Shown piece by piece: positions 42,346 through 49,953 of a stretch of DNA of 64,000 bases. Position 1 is the first letter of the stretch; each line of letters begins with the position of its first letter. The stretch spans positions 124,001-188,000 of the forward strand of contig CAAFUF010000036.1 of the NCBI GenBank assembly GCA_900766135.1, written 5' to 3'. Source of the DNA: Paenibacillaceae bacterium. GTDB taxonomy: Bacteria; Bacillota; Bacilli; Paenibacillales; Paenibacillaceae. The position numbers were made by a program, and so were the translations under genes. Below the pieces are notes generated by a model. It ran no database searches and was not told the origin of the DNA. It saw nothing but the letters and a program-made list of their open reading frames with translations.

Positions 42346-43079
42346 GCGCGGACACCTCCGTAATACAGGAAAGCTTCTTCGATCGTAACGCTCCCGGTTT
42401 CCTGCTTGAGCGCTTCCGGCGTACCCACGGCAATCAGGCTGCCGTCACGCACCATGCCAAGCCGATGGCACTTGTCGGCCTCGTCCATGACGTGGGTCGT
42501 CACCAGGATCGTGGTGCCCTGGCGGCTAAGACTCTCGAATTCGTCCCATATCGACTTGCGCAGGACGGGGTCGATGCCTACGGTGGGTTCGTCGAGAATC
42601 AACACCTCGGGTTCGTGCATCAGCGCGATCGCCAGAGAGAGACGCCGCTTCATCCCGCCGGAATATGCGCCGACCGGGCGTTTGAGATGATCCGTCAAAT
42701 TCACCAGCGCCATAACCTCATCGATGCGCCGCTTCATTCTCCCGCCGCGCAGGCCAAACAGCGCCCCGAAAAACTCCAGGTTCTCCTTGGCCGTCAATTC
42801 GGCATACATCGCGTCGGATTGGGCCATATAGCCGATGCGATTCATCATGTCCAGCTTCGGCATCCGCGTGCCCAGCACCTCGACCTCGCCGCGGGTCGCT
42901 TCGTCGATTCCGGCGATCATCTTCACGAACGTCGTCTTGCCCGAGCCCGACGGCCCCAGCAGCCCAAAGATCTCGCTGCGCCGGACCTCCAGGTTGATGC
43001 CGTGCAGCACCTCCTTGCCGCCGAAGGCTCTTGTTACCTCACGGGTTCGGATGCAAATTTCGGGTTTATTGTTGTTCAT
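42342..43079 (-). CDS. ABC transporter ATP-binding protein of the TetR-controlled exporter
   Basis: Walker A GPSGSGKTT, signature YSGGMKRR, Walker B VLILDEPTVGID and H loop TTHVMDEADKC. 245 residues starting at the ATG at 43079, which has GAGGAG 11 bases upstream; a GTG 12 bases earlier lies in the site. First gene of the operon with a permease and TetR. The promoter and two palindromic operators lie upstream. Confidence 0.9.
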   Translation of the reverse strand: MNNNKPEICIRTREVTRAFGGKEVLHGINLEVRRSEIFGLLGPSGSGKTTFVKMIAGIDEATRGEVEVLGTRMPKLDMMNRIGYMAQSDAMYAELTAKENLEFFGALFGLRGGRMKRRIDEVMALVNLTDHLKRPVGAYSGGMKRRLSLAIALMHEPEVLILDEPTVGIDPVLRKSIWDEFESLSRQGTTILVTTHVMDEADKCHRLGMVRDGSLIAVGTPEALKQETGSVTIEEAFLYYGGVRA

Positions 43080-43114
43080 TTTTGGTTTCACTCCTCTGTG
43101 GGAGATTATTTTGG

Positions 43115-43132
43115 AGTGAGTAATTACTCACT
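43115..43132. promoter_or_regulatory. Operator 1 of the exporter-TetR operon
   Basis: AGTGAGTAATTACTCACT is an 18-base perfect palindrome, downstream of the promoter -10. Confidence 0.8.
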
Positions 43133-43147
43133 GTTGTTGATGAGATA

Positions 43148-43177
43148 AAGATACTCCTATGGCGGGCGATGTGTCAA
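43148..43177 (-). promoter_or_regulatory. Promoter of the exporter-TetR operon
   Basis: TTGACA (43172-43177), 18-base spacer, TATCTT (43148-43153), lying between the two operators. Confidence 0.78.
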
Positions 43178-43193
43178 GTGAGTAATCACTCAT
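43177..43193. promoter_or_regulatory. Operator 2 of the exporter-TetR operon
   Basis: AGTGAGTAATCACTCAT repeats operator 1 with changes, and begins at the upstream edge of the -35. Confidence 0.75.
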
Positions 43194-43251
43194 TTCGTGC
43201 GATTAGGTCGATCTGACACTTCGCATGCCCCGATTCCCCCAGCCGACGGCT

Positions 43252-43450
43252 GAAATGTTGCAAAACCTGCAACATTTCGGCGTTGTAGCGAGCCAGGAGG
43301 GCAGAATGTTGCAAAAAGTGCAACATTCTGGCCCGGTCGGAGCGAAATCCCAAGAAAATGCTGCAGTAAATGCAACATTTCCTCGGATTCGCCACCAATG
43401 GAGCCATAAATGTTGCACAAAATGCAACATTCTAGTCCACCAATGGAGCC
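43252..43450. repeat. Array of four GTTGCA hairpins, about 51-base period
   Basis: Hairpins at 43252-43278, 43302-43330, 43354-43380 and 43408-43431 share the arms AATGTTGCA/TGCAACATT (third copy AATGCTGCA). Loops are 5-8 bases. Centres are 51, 51 and 53 bases apart. CCACCAATGGAGCC is repeated exactly on both sides of the last one (43392-43405 and 43437-43450). Spacers otherwise differ. There is no ORF with a ribosome site in the block. Confidence 0.85.
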
Positions 43451-43468
43451 TCAATCGCGTGCTCTCCC

Positions 43469-44143
43469 CTACGCCAACCCCTCCGCCGATCGGTCCGTGA
43501 GCTCATATCGGCAAATATACGTTCCGGAGGCCACGGGGCGTAGCCATCCCTTGTCCACCAAGCGGTTCAACCGATTCCGCGCGGTGCGGAAACTGACCGA
43601 TTCATGCTCCGCAACGTCCCTCGGGCGTACCGAACCCCCGAGATGCCAGGCGAGCCGCAGTACCTCCTTCTCAACCGGAGACGTCGAGCCAACCGAACTA
43701 CTGGCTGGGTTCCTCAGCAAGTAGGGACCTACCGCCAAGTTCAGCAGCATCCGGCAAACCTCCGGGCGGTACTGGATATCGTCGAAGGAGAAATGGAGCA
43801 TTTTCCAGCCCATGCCGGTCAGGAACGTGTCGCGATTCAACGCGTAGTTGAATTTCTCCCGGTCCATGTCCTTCACATGGCTTTGAAACCCGTCGCATTC
43901 GATGCCAAAACGGCCATACGGCGGTAAAAAAGCAAAATCGAGAAACTGCGACTTCCGGTTCCAATCGTATACCTCATATTCCGGATGCAAATGCTCCAAC
44001 GTACCGAACAACGGCCACCACACATTTTGCAGCAGCAGTTTCTCCGCATATTGATGCCCACGCTGCAGCCTCCCCCTGCGCTCTCCTGTCCTCCCCGCCA
44101 AATGCTTCTCCATAAATGCCTGATGCGCCTGATTAAAGTCCAT
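43469..44143 (-). CDS. Vsr/DUF559-like nuclease with C-terminal winged helix
   Basis: 224 residues. The N-terminal 140 have the restriction-endonuclease fold pattern: Glu34 in AEKLLL, Asp69 in SQFLDFAFLP, Glu82-Cys-Asp84 in GIECDGFQSH, then RDTFLTGMGWKMLHFSFDDI, which resembles Vsr and DUF559 enzymes. The C-terminal 70 have a winged helix (VRPRDVAEHESVSFRTARNRL then RLVDKGWLRPVA). A site-specific or damaged-DNA cutter is plausible, and exoA lies upstream. GAGAGG is about ten bases from the ATG. The hairpin array follows its stop. Confidence 0.78.
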   Translation of the reverse strand: MDFNQAHQAFMEKHLAGRTGERRGRLQRGHQYAEKLLLQNVWWPLFGTLEHLHPEYEVYDWNRKSQFLDFAFLPPYGRFGIECDGFQSHVKDMDREKFNYALNRDTFLTGMGWKMLHFSFDDIQYRPEVCRMLLNLAVGPYLLRNPASSSVGSTSPVEKEVLRLAWHLGGSVRPRDVAEHESVSFRTARNRLNRLVDKGWLRPVASGTYICRYELTDRSAEGLA

Positions 44144-44171
44144 ACCTCCAAATCACCTCTCTCTGAAAAAT

Positions 44172-44217
44172 AAAAAAACGCCCTTAAAGCCGCAACTTGT
44201 ACGGTCATAAGGACGTT
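44172..44217 (-). terminator. Terminator after exoA
   Basis: AACGTCCTTA pairs with TAAGGGCGTT (one mismatch) around a loop of about 20 bases, followed by seven Ts on minus. Confidence 0.75.
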
Positions 44218-44238
44218 CTTCGTCTAGCTTGAATTATA

Positions 44239-44994
44239 TCACCATTCCACCGTCAACGACACCGGACAATGGTCGCTGCCCAGGATGTGGCAGTCGATCC
44301 CTGCGTCCTGCAGCCGCGGCTCCAGACGCGAGGACGCGAGGAAGTAATCGATCCGCCAGCCAACGTTGCGCTCGCGAATCTTCGGCATGTACGACCACCA
44401 GCTGTATACCCCTTCGCGGTCCGGATAAAAATACCGGAATGTATCGGTGAACCCCGCCGCCAGCAGGTCGGTCATTTTGCCGCGCTCCTCCAGCGTGTAG
44501 CCGGAGTTGCCTTCGTTCGACTTCGCGTTCTTGATGTCGATGGGCATATGAGCGACGTTCAGGTCGCCGCAAACGATCACCGGCTTGACCGCATCCAGCC
44601 CCGTAAGGTACGCGCGGAACCGATCTTCCCACTCCATCCGGTAGTCCAGACGGGAGAGGTCGCGTTTCGCGTTGGGCGTATACACCGTAACGAGGTAGAA
44701 CGCCTCGAATTCCAGCGTGATGATCCGCCCCTCCGGCTCGGAATCCTCCTCCATGCCGTAGCGCACGGACAGCGGCTTGACCCGCGTGAAGACGGCGGTG
44801 CCGGAGTAGCCTTTTTTCTCCGCATAGTTCCAATACTCCACGTAATCGCCGCCAAGGTCCAGCTCAATCTGTCCTTCCTGTAGCTTCGTCTCCTGGAGGC
44901 AAAAAATATCCGCATCCGCCTCCTTGAAATAGTCCAAAAACCCTTTGCTCACGCAGGCCCGTAATCCGTTCACATTCCATGAAACCAGCTTCAT
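44239..44994 (-). CDS. exoA: Exodeoxyribonuclease III / AP endonuclease
   Basis: Xth-type DNA repair nuclease of 251 residues. MKLVSWNVNGLRA opens the fold, FCLQETKL has the metal Glu, VCGDLNVAH the Asp-Asn pair, VGWRIDYFLAS and GSDHCPVSL the catalytic Asp-His. It cuts at abasic sites in base excision repair. AAGGAGACCTGAA precedes the ATG at 44994; the ATG 36 bases earlier has no site. Divergently placed from nothing; the Vsr-like nuclease follows behind its terminator. Confidence 0.95.
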   Translation of the reverse strand: MKLVSWNVNGLRACVSKGFLDYFKEADADIFCLQETKLQEGQIELDLGGDYVEYWNYAEKKGYSGTAVFTRVKPLSVRYGMEEDSEPEGRIITLEFEAFYLVTVYTPNAKRDLSRLDYRMEWEDRFRAYLTGLDAVKPVIVCGDLNVAHMPIDIKNAKSNEGNSGYTLEERGKMTDLLAAGFTDTFRYFYPDREGVYSWWSYMPKIRERNVGWRIDYFLASSRLEPRLQDAGIDCHILGSDHCPVSLTVEW

Positions 44995-45079
44995 TTCAGG
45001 TCTCCTTGCCTTGAAGTAATCGCGAATCACCGGAAATCTAGCAATCTATTATCTAGCGATTCGACTTAAGTGTACCATG

Positions 45080-45415
45080 TTACGCACCGTTCAAAAAAGC
45101 CTTCCCTTTCTTCACGACCTGCGCATCGTACAGGTTAACCGTCGTGCTCAGAATGAACGTTGGCGGCTGCTGCCCCCGGCTGTTTTTGTGGCCCTGGATG
45201 TGCGCGTCGCTCTTCTCCCAGTTCTTCCACGCCTCCTGCGACTCCCAGCGGATGACCACAACGACCTCTTCCTGGTCCTGGCTTTTCCGGTTGACCATCA
45301 CGCTGATGTCCACCAGTCCCTCCATCTGATCGATCGGGCTCTCCGCGCTAAACCGCGCAAGCACCTTGTCGCTATTCCCTTTCTCAATGACCATCGTCCT
45401 TGTCATCACAAACAT
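45080..45415 (-). CDS. IsdG/ABM-fold monooxygenase, possible heme-degrading enzyme
   Basis: 111-residue ferredoxin-like fold protein. MFVMTRTMVIEKGNSDKV, the central EEVVVVIRWESQEAWKNWEK and SDAHIQGHK resemble IsdG. Trp66 and His76 match the IsdG Trp67 and His77, but the Asn7 of IsdG is not present. GGGGAGGGACCGGA precedes the ATG at 45415. It lies 43 bases after an OppD-like gene that has a Fur box upstream, so heme or iron use is likely. Another monooxygenase substrate cannot be excluded. Confidence 0.75.
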   Translation of the reverse strand: MFVMTRTMVIEKGNSDKVLARFSAESPIDQMEGLVDISVMVNRKSQDQEEVVVVIRWESQEAWKNWEKSDAHIQGHKNSRGQQPPTFILSTTVNLYDAQVVKKGKAFLNGA

Positions 45416-45458
45416 TCCGGTCCCTCCCCATGGAAAATAGTCCCTCATCCCTCTTACG

Positions 45459-46520
45459 TTACGATTCCGCCAACACCGGGACCTCGTAGACCCCCGGCAG
45501 CTGGCGGCTCTTCCCGCTCACGACGGCCGGCGGCAGAACAGCTGGCGCCTGCGGATGCAGCAGCCAGGATTTTACCGCATGCGTATCCGATACCCGATAC
45601 AGCGGCGGTTCCTGCTCGAAGTCGATCTTCATCGCATACGAGCTCCGCAGCGCGAAGGCGTCTCCCTTCGGCGGGCGGATCAAATCCGGCGGCGTGCCGG
45701 GAATGGCCGACAGCTTCCCGCCGCCGTGCCCCTCAAGGCTCGGCATCGAGGCCAGCAGTCCCCAGGTGTACGGATGCCGCGGATCGTAGAAGATCTCCTC
45801 CGCCGTACCGGTCTCAACGATTTGCCCGGCATACATCACCGCCACCCGGTCGGCCATTTTGGCCACGACGCCAAGGTCGTGCGTGATAAAGATGATCGCC
45901 GTGCCGATCTTCCGTTGCAACTCCTTCATCAAATCCAGGATCTGCGCCTGGATCGTCACGTCCAGCGCCGTCGTCGGCTCGTCCGCAATCAACAGCTTCG
46001 GATTCGCGGCCAGCGCGATGGCGATGACGACCCGTTGCCGCATCCCGCCGCTAAACTCGTGCGGGTACTGGTGGAACCGCTGCTCGGGGTACGGAATTCC
46101 GACCAGTCCTAGCAGCTCCACGGCCCGCCGGTAAGCGGCGTCCTTGGACATCTGCTCGTGGGTACGAAGCACCTCGGTAATCTGCTTTCCCACTTTCATC
46201 GTCGGGTTCAGCGAAGTCATCGGATCTTGAAAAATCATCCCGATCTCCTTACCGCGAATCCGTTGCATTTGCTTCTCGGTTTTGCCGATCAGCTCTTGTC
46301 CGTCAAACCAAATCTCCCCGCGTTTATAGACGCCCTGCGGCCGGGGAACCAGCTGCATGACGGCCTGAGAGGTGACGCTTTTGCCCGAACCGGACTCCCC
46401 GACGATCGCCAGCGTCTCGCCCTTGTCAACGTGAAAGCTGACGCCGCGGATGGCCTGCACCTCGCCCTCCCGGGTATGAAACGAGATGGCCAGGTCTTTC
46501 ACTTCCAGTAAATGCTCCAT
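45459..46520 (-). CDS. OppD-like ABC transporter ATP-binding protein (orphan)
   Basis: Peptide/nickel-type ATPase of 353 residues. Walker A GESGSGKS, Q loop FQDPMTSLNPT, signature FSGGMRQR, Walker B LLIADEPTTALD, H loop ITHDLG and the C-terminal oligo-peptide domain with PPKGDAFALRSSYAMKID (usually a Cys-rich motif CxxRC; here it lacks Cys). The tail of about 60 residues is unusual. No binding protein, permease or OppF is adjacent. A Fur box lies about 105 bases upstream and an IsdG-like gene follows. It may power an unlinked importer. Confidence 0.85.
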   Translation of the reverse strand: MEHLLEVKDLAISFHTREGEVQAIRGVSFHVDKGETLAIVGESGSGKSVTSQAVMQLVPRPQGVYKRGEIWFDGQELIGKTEKQMQRIRGKEIGMIFQDPMTSLNPTMKVGKQITEVLRTHEQMSKDAAYRRAVELLGLVGIPYPEQRFHQYPHEFSGGMRQRVVIAIALAANPKLLIADEPTTALDVTIQAQILDLMKELQRKIGTAIIFITHDLGVVAKMADRVAVMYAGQIVETGTAEEIFYDPRHPYTWGLLASMPSLEGHGGGKLSAIPGTPPDLIRPPKGDAFALRSSYAMKIDFEQEPPLYRVSDTHAVKSWLLHPQAPAVLPPAVVSGKSRQLPGVYEVPVLAES

Positions 46521-46624
46521 CTTCTCTCGACTCCTCTTCTCCATGCGTCCTATCTAGGGACGGTTCTATATCAAAGACGGCGCCTCCGTTAGGTGCAAAG
46601 AGGTTTCGCCAATATACAAATAAC

Positions 46625-46643
46625 TGATAATGATTATCATTAT
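46625..46643. promoter_or_regulatory. Fur box upstream of the oppD-like gene
   Basis: GATAATGATTATCATTATT matches the 19-base Fur consensus at 18 positions. A possible minus-strand -10 (TATATT, 46611-46616) is adjacent. The plus-strand ArsR gene begins 170 bases away, so the minus-strand unit is the more likely target. Confidence 0.85.
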
Positions 46644-46810
46644 TAAGTATAACATGTCTCCCTGCGAATGCTCAATTGGAAAAAGTCCACCCGCCTTGGC
46701 TCTCCGTTCCGTGACATTTTTCCCTATACACCCAACCGAGCGCTATGCTATGATGTTAAATATGCAAAGATTCAGAGATATGAAATTTCAGATTTTAAGG
46801 AGTTTAGTCG

Positions 46811-47140
46811 ATGGACGCGAACCTGCAACAGTTTAAAGCGGAATTTTTCAAAGCTCTCGCCCATCCGATGCGAATCCGTATTCTGGAGGTGCTGAGCGAA
46901 GGCGAGCGGAATGTCAACGAGCTGCAAGCGATCCTCGGGTCGGAAGGGTCGGCCGTCTCCCAGCAATTAGCCGTTCTTCGCGCCAAAAATCTCGTCAACA
47001 CGTTCAAGGAAGGCACAACGGTCGTTTATTCGCTGCGAGATCCGCTGCTGAAGGATTTGCTCGCGGTAGCCCGGCAAATTTTCGATAATCATTTGGTCGA
47101 ATCGATTTCCTTGCTGCAAGGGATCCGCAAACAAAAATGA
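46811..47140 (+). CDS. ArsR-family transcriptional regulator
   Basis: 109-residue winged helix: AEFFKALAHPMRIRILEVLSEG, NVNELQAILGSEGSAVSQQL and VNTFKEGTTVVYSLRD. It lacks the ELCVCDL metal-binding Cys motif of classical ArsR, so its signal may not be a metal. AAGGAG precedes the ATG at nine bases. A terminator and then a SulP transporter follow on the same strand. It probably controls that gene. Confidence 0.9.
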   Translation: MDANLQQFKAEFFKALAHPMRIRILEVLSEGERNVNELQAILGSEGSAVSQQLAVLRAKNLVNTFKEGTTVVYSLRDPLLKDLLAVARQIFDNHLVESISLLQGIRKQK

Positions 47141-47153
47141 GGAACCCCAAGTT

Positions 47154-47183
47154 TCCCCGCCGGGCTGCGGGGGATCTTTTTTG
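47154..47183 (+). terminator. Terminator between arsR and sulP
   Basis: CCCCGC/GCGGGG stem with a six-base loop followed by GATCTTTTTT. Readthrough into sulP is likely limited. Confidence 0.75.
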
Positions 47184-47244
47184 TTTACCGGGATGGATCA
47201 TGCTGCATGAACTGCAGATTTCTAAGAAAAGAAGGGTTTAACGG

Positions 47245-49020
47245 ATGAAGTGGACAGGAAGGTTCAGTAATTATGGCGCGGCCTCATTACGCAAAGATTT
47301 GATTTCGGGATGTATCGTCGGCATCGTCGCCATCCCGCTGGGGATGGCTTTCGCGATCGCCTCCGGCGTCAAGCCGGAATATGGGCTGTATACGACGATC
47401 GTCGCCGGGATCCTGATTTCGCTGTTGGGAGGCTCGCGATTCCAGATCGGCGGTCCGACGGGAGCGTTTATCCCGATCCTGCTCGCCATCGTGCTGCAAT
47501 ACGGATATGAAAACCTGCTGATCGCCGGCTTCCTGGCCGGGATTTTTCTGGTGCTGATGGGGCTGCTCCGGCTCGGAACGCTGATCAAATTCATCCCGCG
47601 GCCAGTCACGATCGGGTTTACCGCCGGCATCGCGGTGACGATCTTCAGCGGACAGATCGGCAACTTTTTCGGCTTGACCGGCATGAAACGGCATGAATAC
47701 TTCCATGAAAACATGAAGGAGATCGCCTTGCAGTTTCATACCTTGAACCTCTACAGCCTTCTGACGGCAGCCATCTGCCTGGCGGCGCTACTGCTGACGC
47801 CTAAATTTCTGCCGAGAATTCCCGGCTCGCTGGTCGGCATTCTCGTATCCACGTTAGCTGCGGCCTGGCTGTTTCCGGGCAAGGTCACGACGATCGGCTC
47901 CGCTTACGGGGCCATCCCCGGTGGCTTGCCCAGCCTTCACCCGCTGACGCTGTCCTGGGACAGCGTCGTGCCGATGCTGCAGCCGGCGCTGATCATCGCC
48001 TTGCTCGGCAGCATCGAATCGCTGCTCTCGGCGGTGGTGGCGGACGGGATGACCGGCACCCGCCACAACAGCAACCGCGAGCTGATCGGGCAAGGCCTCG
48101 CCAACATGGCCGCTCCGCTGTTCGGCGGCATCCCGGCGACCGGTGCGATCGCCCGCACGGCGACGAACATCAAGAACGGGGCGGTCTCCCCGATGTCCGG
48201 CATCATCCACGGCGTCGTCGTGCTGCTGATCGTGGCGCTGTTCGCGCCTTACGCGTCCAACATCCCGCTCGCCAGCATGGCCCCGATCCTGATGGTCGTC
48301 GCCTGGAACATGAGCGAGCGCAAAGCGTTCGCCCATATGCTGAGAACGCGGACCGGCGATACGCTTGTCCTGCTCGTCACCTTCCTGCTGACGGTGTTCA
48401 CCACGTTGACGACCGCCGTCGAAGTAGGTTTGGTGCTTGCGGTGGTATTGTTCGTCAAACGGATGGGCGAGCTGTTGACCGTCGACAAGGTGCTGCCCGA
48501 CCTGGCTTCCGGCAAGGAGAAGGTTCGGCCGAATATGGTGACCGAGGATCACGATTGTCCGCAGGTCTCGATCTTTACCGTCGACGGACCGCTGTTTTTC
48601 GGAGCCTCTCAGGCGTTTGACCGGTTTGTCTCGCAAATCGAAAGCGGCCAGCTGCGGGTCGTATTCATCCGGATGGGCAAGGTGCCCTTCATGGATACGA
48701 CCGGCGAAGCCAATTTCGCTGCCTTGATCAAACGGCTGCAAAAAGCCGGCATCACCGTCCTCGTCTCCGGCCTTCGCGCACAGCCGCATAAGCTCATGAA
48801 CAAAACCGGCTGCTACGAAACGATCGGCGAAGCGAACTTCTTCGAAAACACCGGCGAAGCGCTGACTCATGCGCTGGGTATCATCAACGCCGACAAGTGC
48901 CGGGGTTGCCGGCATTTCGCTTTCCGTGAATGCGCCGGACTTTGCGGCACGGAGCCGGAGCGCAAGCCGTTAACTGAACTGGCCGGCACACGGGTTCGGG
49001 ACGGGCAGGTTCCGGTGTAA
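47245..49020 (+). CDS. SulP-family anion transporter with STAS domain and Cys-rich tail
   Basis: 591 residues. About 11-14 helices with GMAFAIASGVKPEYGLYTTI and FQIGGPTGAFIPIL as substrate-pocket motifs, then a STAS domain (VSIFTVDGPLFFGASQ and FMDTTGEANFAALI). SulP proteins move sulfate, bicarbonate or related anions. The last 40 residues carry four cysteines, CRGC (552, 555) and CAGLC (563, 567), absent from ordinary SulP. This could be a zinc or iron-sulfur site or thiol switch. Good ribosome site (AAGAAGGG). Regulated perhaps by the ArsR protein. Confidence 0.88.
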   Translation: MKWTGRFSNYGAASLRKDLISGCIVGIVAIPLGMAFAIASGVKPEYGLYTTIVAGILISLLGGSRFQIGGPTGAFIPILLAIVLQYGYENLLIAGFLAGIFLVLMGLLRLGTLIKFIPRPVTIGFTAGIAVTIFSGQIGNFFGLTGMKRHEYFHENMKEIALQFHTLNLYSLLTAAICLAALLLTPKFLPRIPGSLVGILVSTLAAAWLFPGKVTTIGSAYGAIPGGLPSLHPLTLSWDSVVPMLQPALIIALLGSIESLLSAVVADGMTGTRHNSNRELIGQGLANMAAPLFGGIPATGAIARTATNIKNGAVSPMSGIIHGVVVLLIVALFAPYASNIPLASMAPILMVVAWNMSERKAFAHMLRTRTGDTLVLLVTFLLTVFTTLTTAVEVGLVLAVVLFVKRMGELLTVDKVLPDLASGKEKVRPNMVTEDHDCPQVSIFTVDGPLFFGASQAFDRFVSQIESGQLRVVFIRMGKVPFMDTTGEANFAALIKRLQKAGITVLVSGLRAQPHKLMNKTGCYETIGEANFFENTGEALTHALGIINADKCRGCRHFAFRECAGLCGTEPERKPLTELAGTRVRDGQVPV

Positions 49021-49050
49021 GCGCAGCTTAGCTAAGCCCCTTATACGAAT

Positions 49051-49102
49051 AAAGCCCTTTGGAGCACAGGATGAAGGATCATCCGTGTTTCCAAAGGGCT
49101 TT
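49051..49102. terminator. Bidirectional terminator between sulP and tetR
   Basis: Perfect 13-base stem AAAGCCCTTTGGA/TCCAAAGGGCTTT with an inner stem GGATGA/TCATCC. It serves both convergent genes. Confidence 0.85.
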
Positions 49103-49105
49103 GCG

Positions 49106-49747
49106 TTATTTTGAGGCCAGTGCATCGACAAGCGTGAGGACGCCCCGACGAATTTCCGCTTTCGTGCTTCCATGGACTTTTTGCTGGTACAAATATAAAT
49201 CGGGGCTTAAGATCGCGGTTAAGGCGCTCCCCATAAACGGCGGCTCCACCTCGCGGATCTCCCCGGCCTCGACGGCTTGCCGGAACAAACCGGTTAAGAT
49301 GCTATTCAGCTTCTCAAAAATCGGATGCTCGAACTGGGTCAGCTGCTTTTTGCCCGTGAATTCGGACTTGATCCGCAGCAGCAACTCGGCGTGTTCATCG
49401 GTGAAATCGACGACCTGGGCAATCGCGTTCCGCAGGTTCCCCAGCCCCGAGCTTTGTCCTCCGGCCTGCTCCCTCTCATCGTGAGTTCCCTGCTCCGCCT
49501 GCCGGACCGGCGCATTCGCCAACGCCTCCAAGCCGCTCAGCAATTTCTCCGTGTTGTCCCGCAGCAGGTCCGACCCGATTTCGCCGATGTCCGCATATCT
49601 CCGGTACAAGGAGCCTTGTCCGACTCCTGCCGTGCGGGCGATCATGTACATGCTGACGCCGTCAAGGCCGTGTTCGTGAAACAACTGCCGAGCCGCCTTC
49701 AGGATGCGTTCCCGGTAAAGGTCGGTCTCCCGCCTGTCTTGATTCAT
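49106..49747 (-). CDS. TetR-family regulator of a multidrug exporter
   Basis: 213 residues. DNA-binding domain: RILKAARQLFHEHGLDGVSMY then IARTAGVGQGSLYRRY, followed by a ligand domain ending in MGSALTAILSPDLY. GGGGAGGAAGGA precedes the ATG at 49747, and the longer ORF upstream crosses the operator sites. Divergent from an EmrB/QacA-type exporter gene. Two identical palindromes CGGACAATTGTCCG between the genes are its probable operators. Confidence 0.92.
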   Translation of the reverse strand: MNQDRRETDLYRERILKAARQLFHEHGLDGVSMYMIARTAGVGQGSLYRRYADIGEIGSDLLRDNTEKLLSGLEALANAPVRQAEQGTHDEREQAGGQSSGLGNLRNAIAQVVDFTDEHAELLLRIKSEFTGKKQLTQFEHPIFEKLNSILTGLFRQAVEAGEIREVEPPFMGSALTAILSPDLYLYQQKVHGSTKAEIRRGVLTLVDALASK

Positions 49748-49788
49748 CGCAATCCTTCCTCCCCGCCTGCGCCATTCCAAAAACGCAT

Positions 49789-49817
49789 TTGACTTATCGG
49801 ACAATTGTCCGTAAACT
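49789..49817 (+). promoter_or_regulatory. Promoter of the EmrB/QacA-type exporter
   Basis: TTGACT (49789-49794), a 17-base spacer that contains the first operator, and TAAACT (49812-49817). Confidence 0.75.
49798..49811. promoter_or_regulatory. TetR operator, copy 1
   Basis: CGGACAATTGTCCG, a perfect 14-base palindrome in the promoter spacer. Confidence 0.85.
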
Positions 49818-49834
49818 AGGTATCGTGATTCGAA

Positions 49835-49848
49835 CGGACAATTGTCCG
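49835..49848. promoter_or_regulatory. TetR operator, copy 2
   Basis: An identical CGGACAATTGTCCG 37 bases from copy 1, near the divergent tetR promoter. Confidence 0.85.
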
Positions 49849-49953
49849 CGTTGATAATCCCATTATACAGAGATACCGGCCGAGGGACAATCCGATACCC
49901 CACATAACCGCGGAATGGAGGCTACCCGACCGGCCAATTAGGAGGAGAAAATC

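Noticed and set aside
43252..43450. CRISPR array
   Set aside because: Repeats are long palindromes with varying sequence, spacers are not unique, only four units exist and there is no cas gene.
43186..43454. Three short overlapping frames over the hairpin block
   Set aside because: They only translate the hairpin repeats (recurring CNI/LQH words) and have no ribosome sites.
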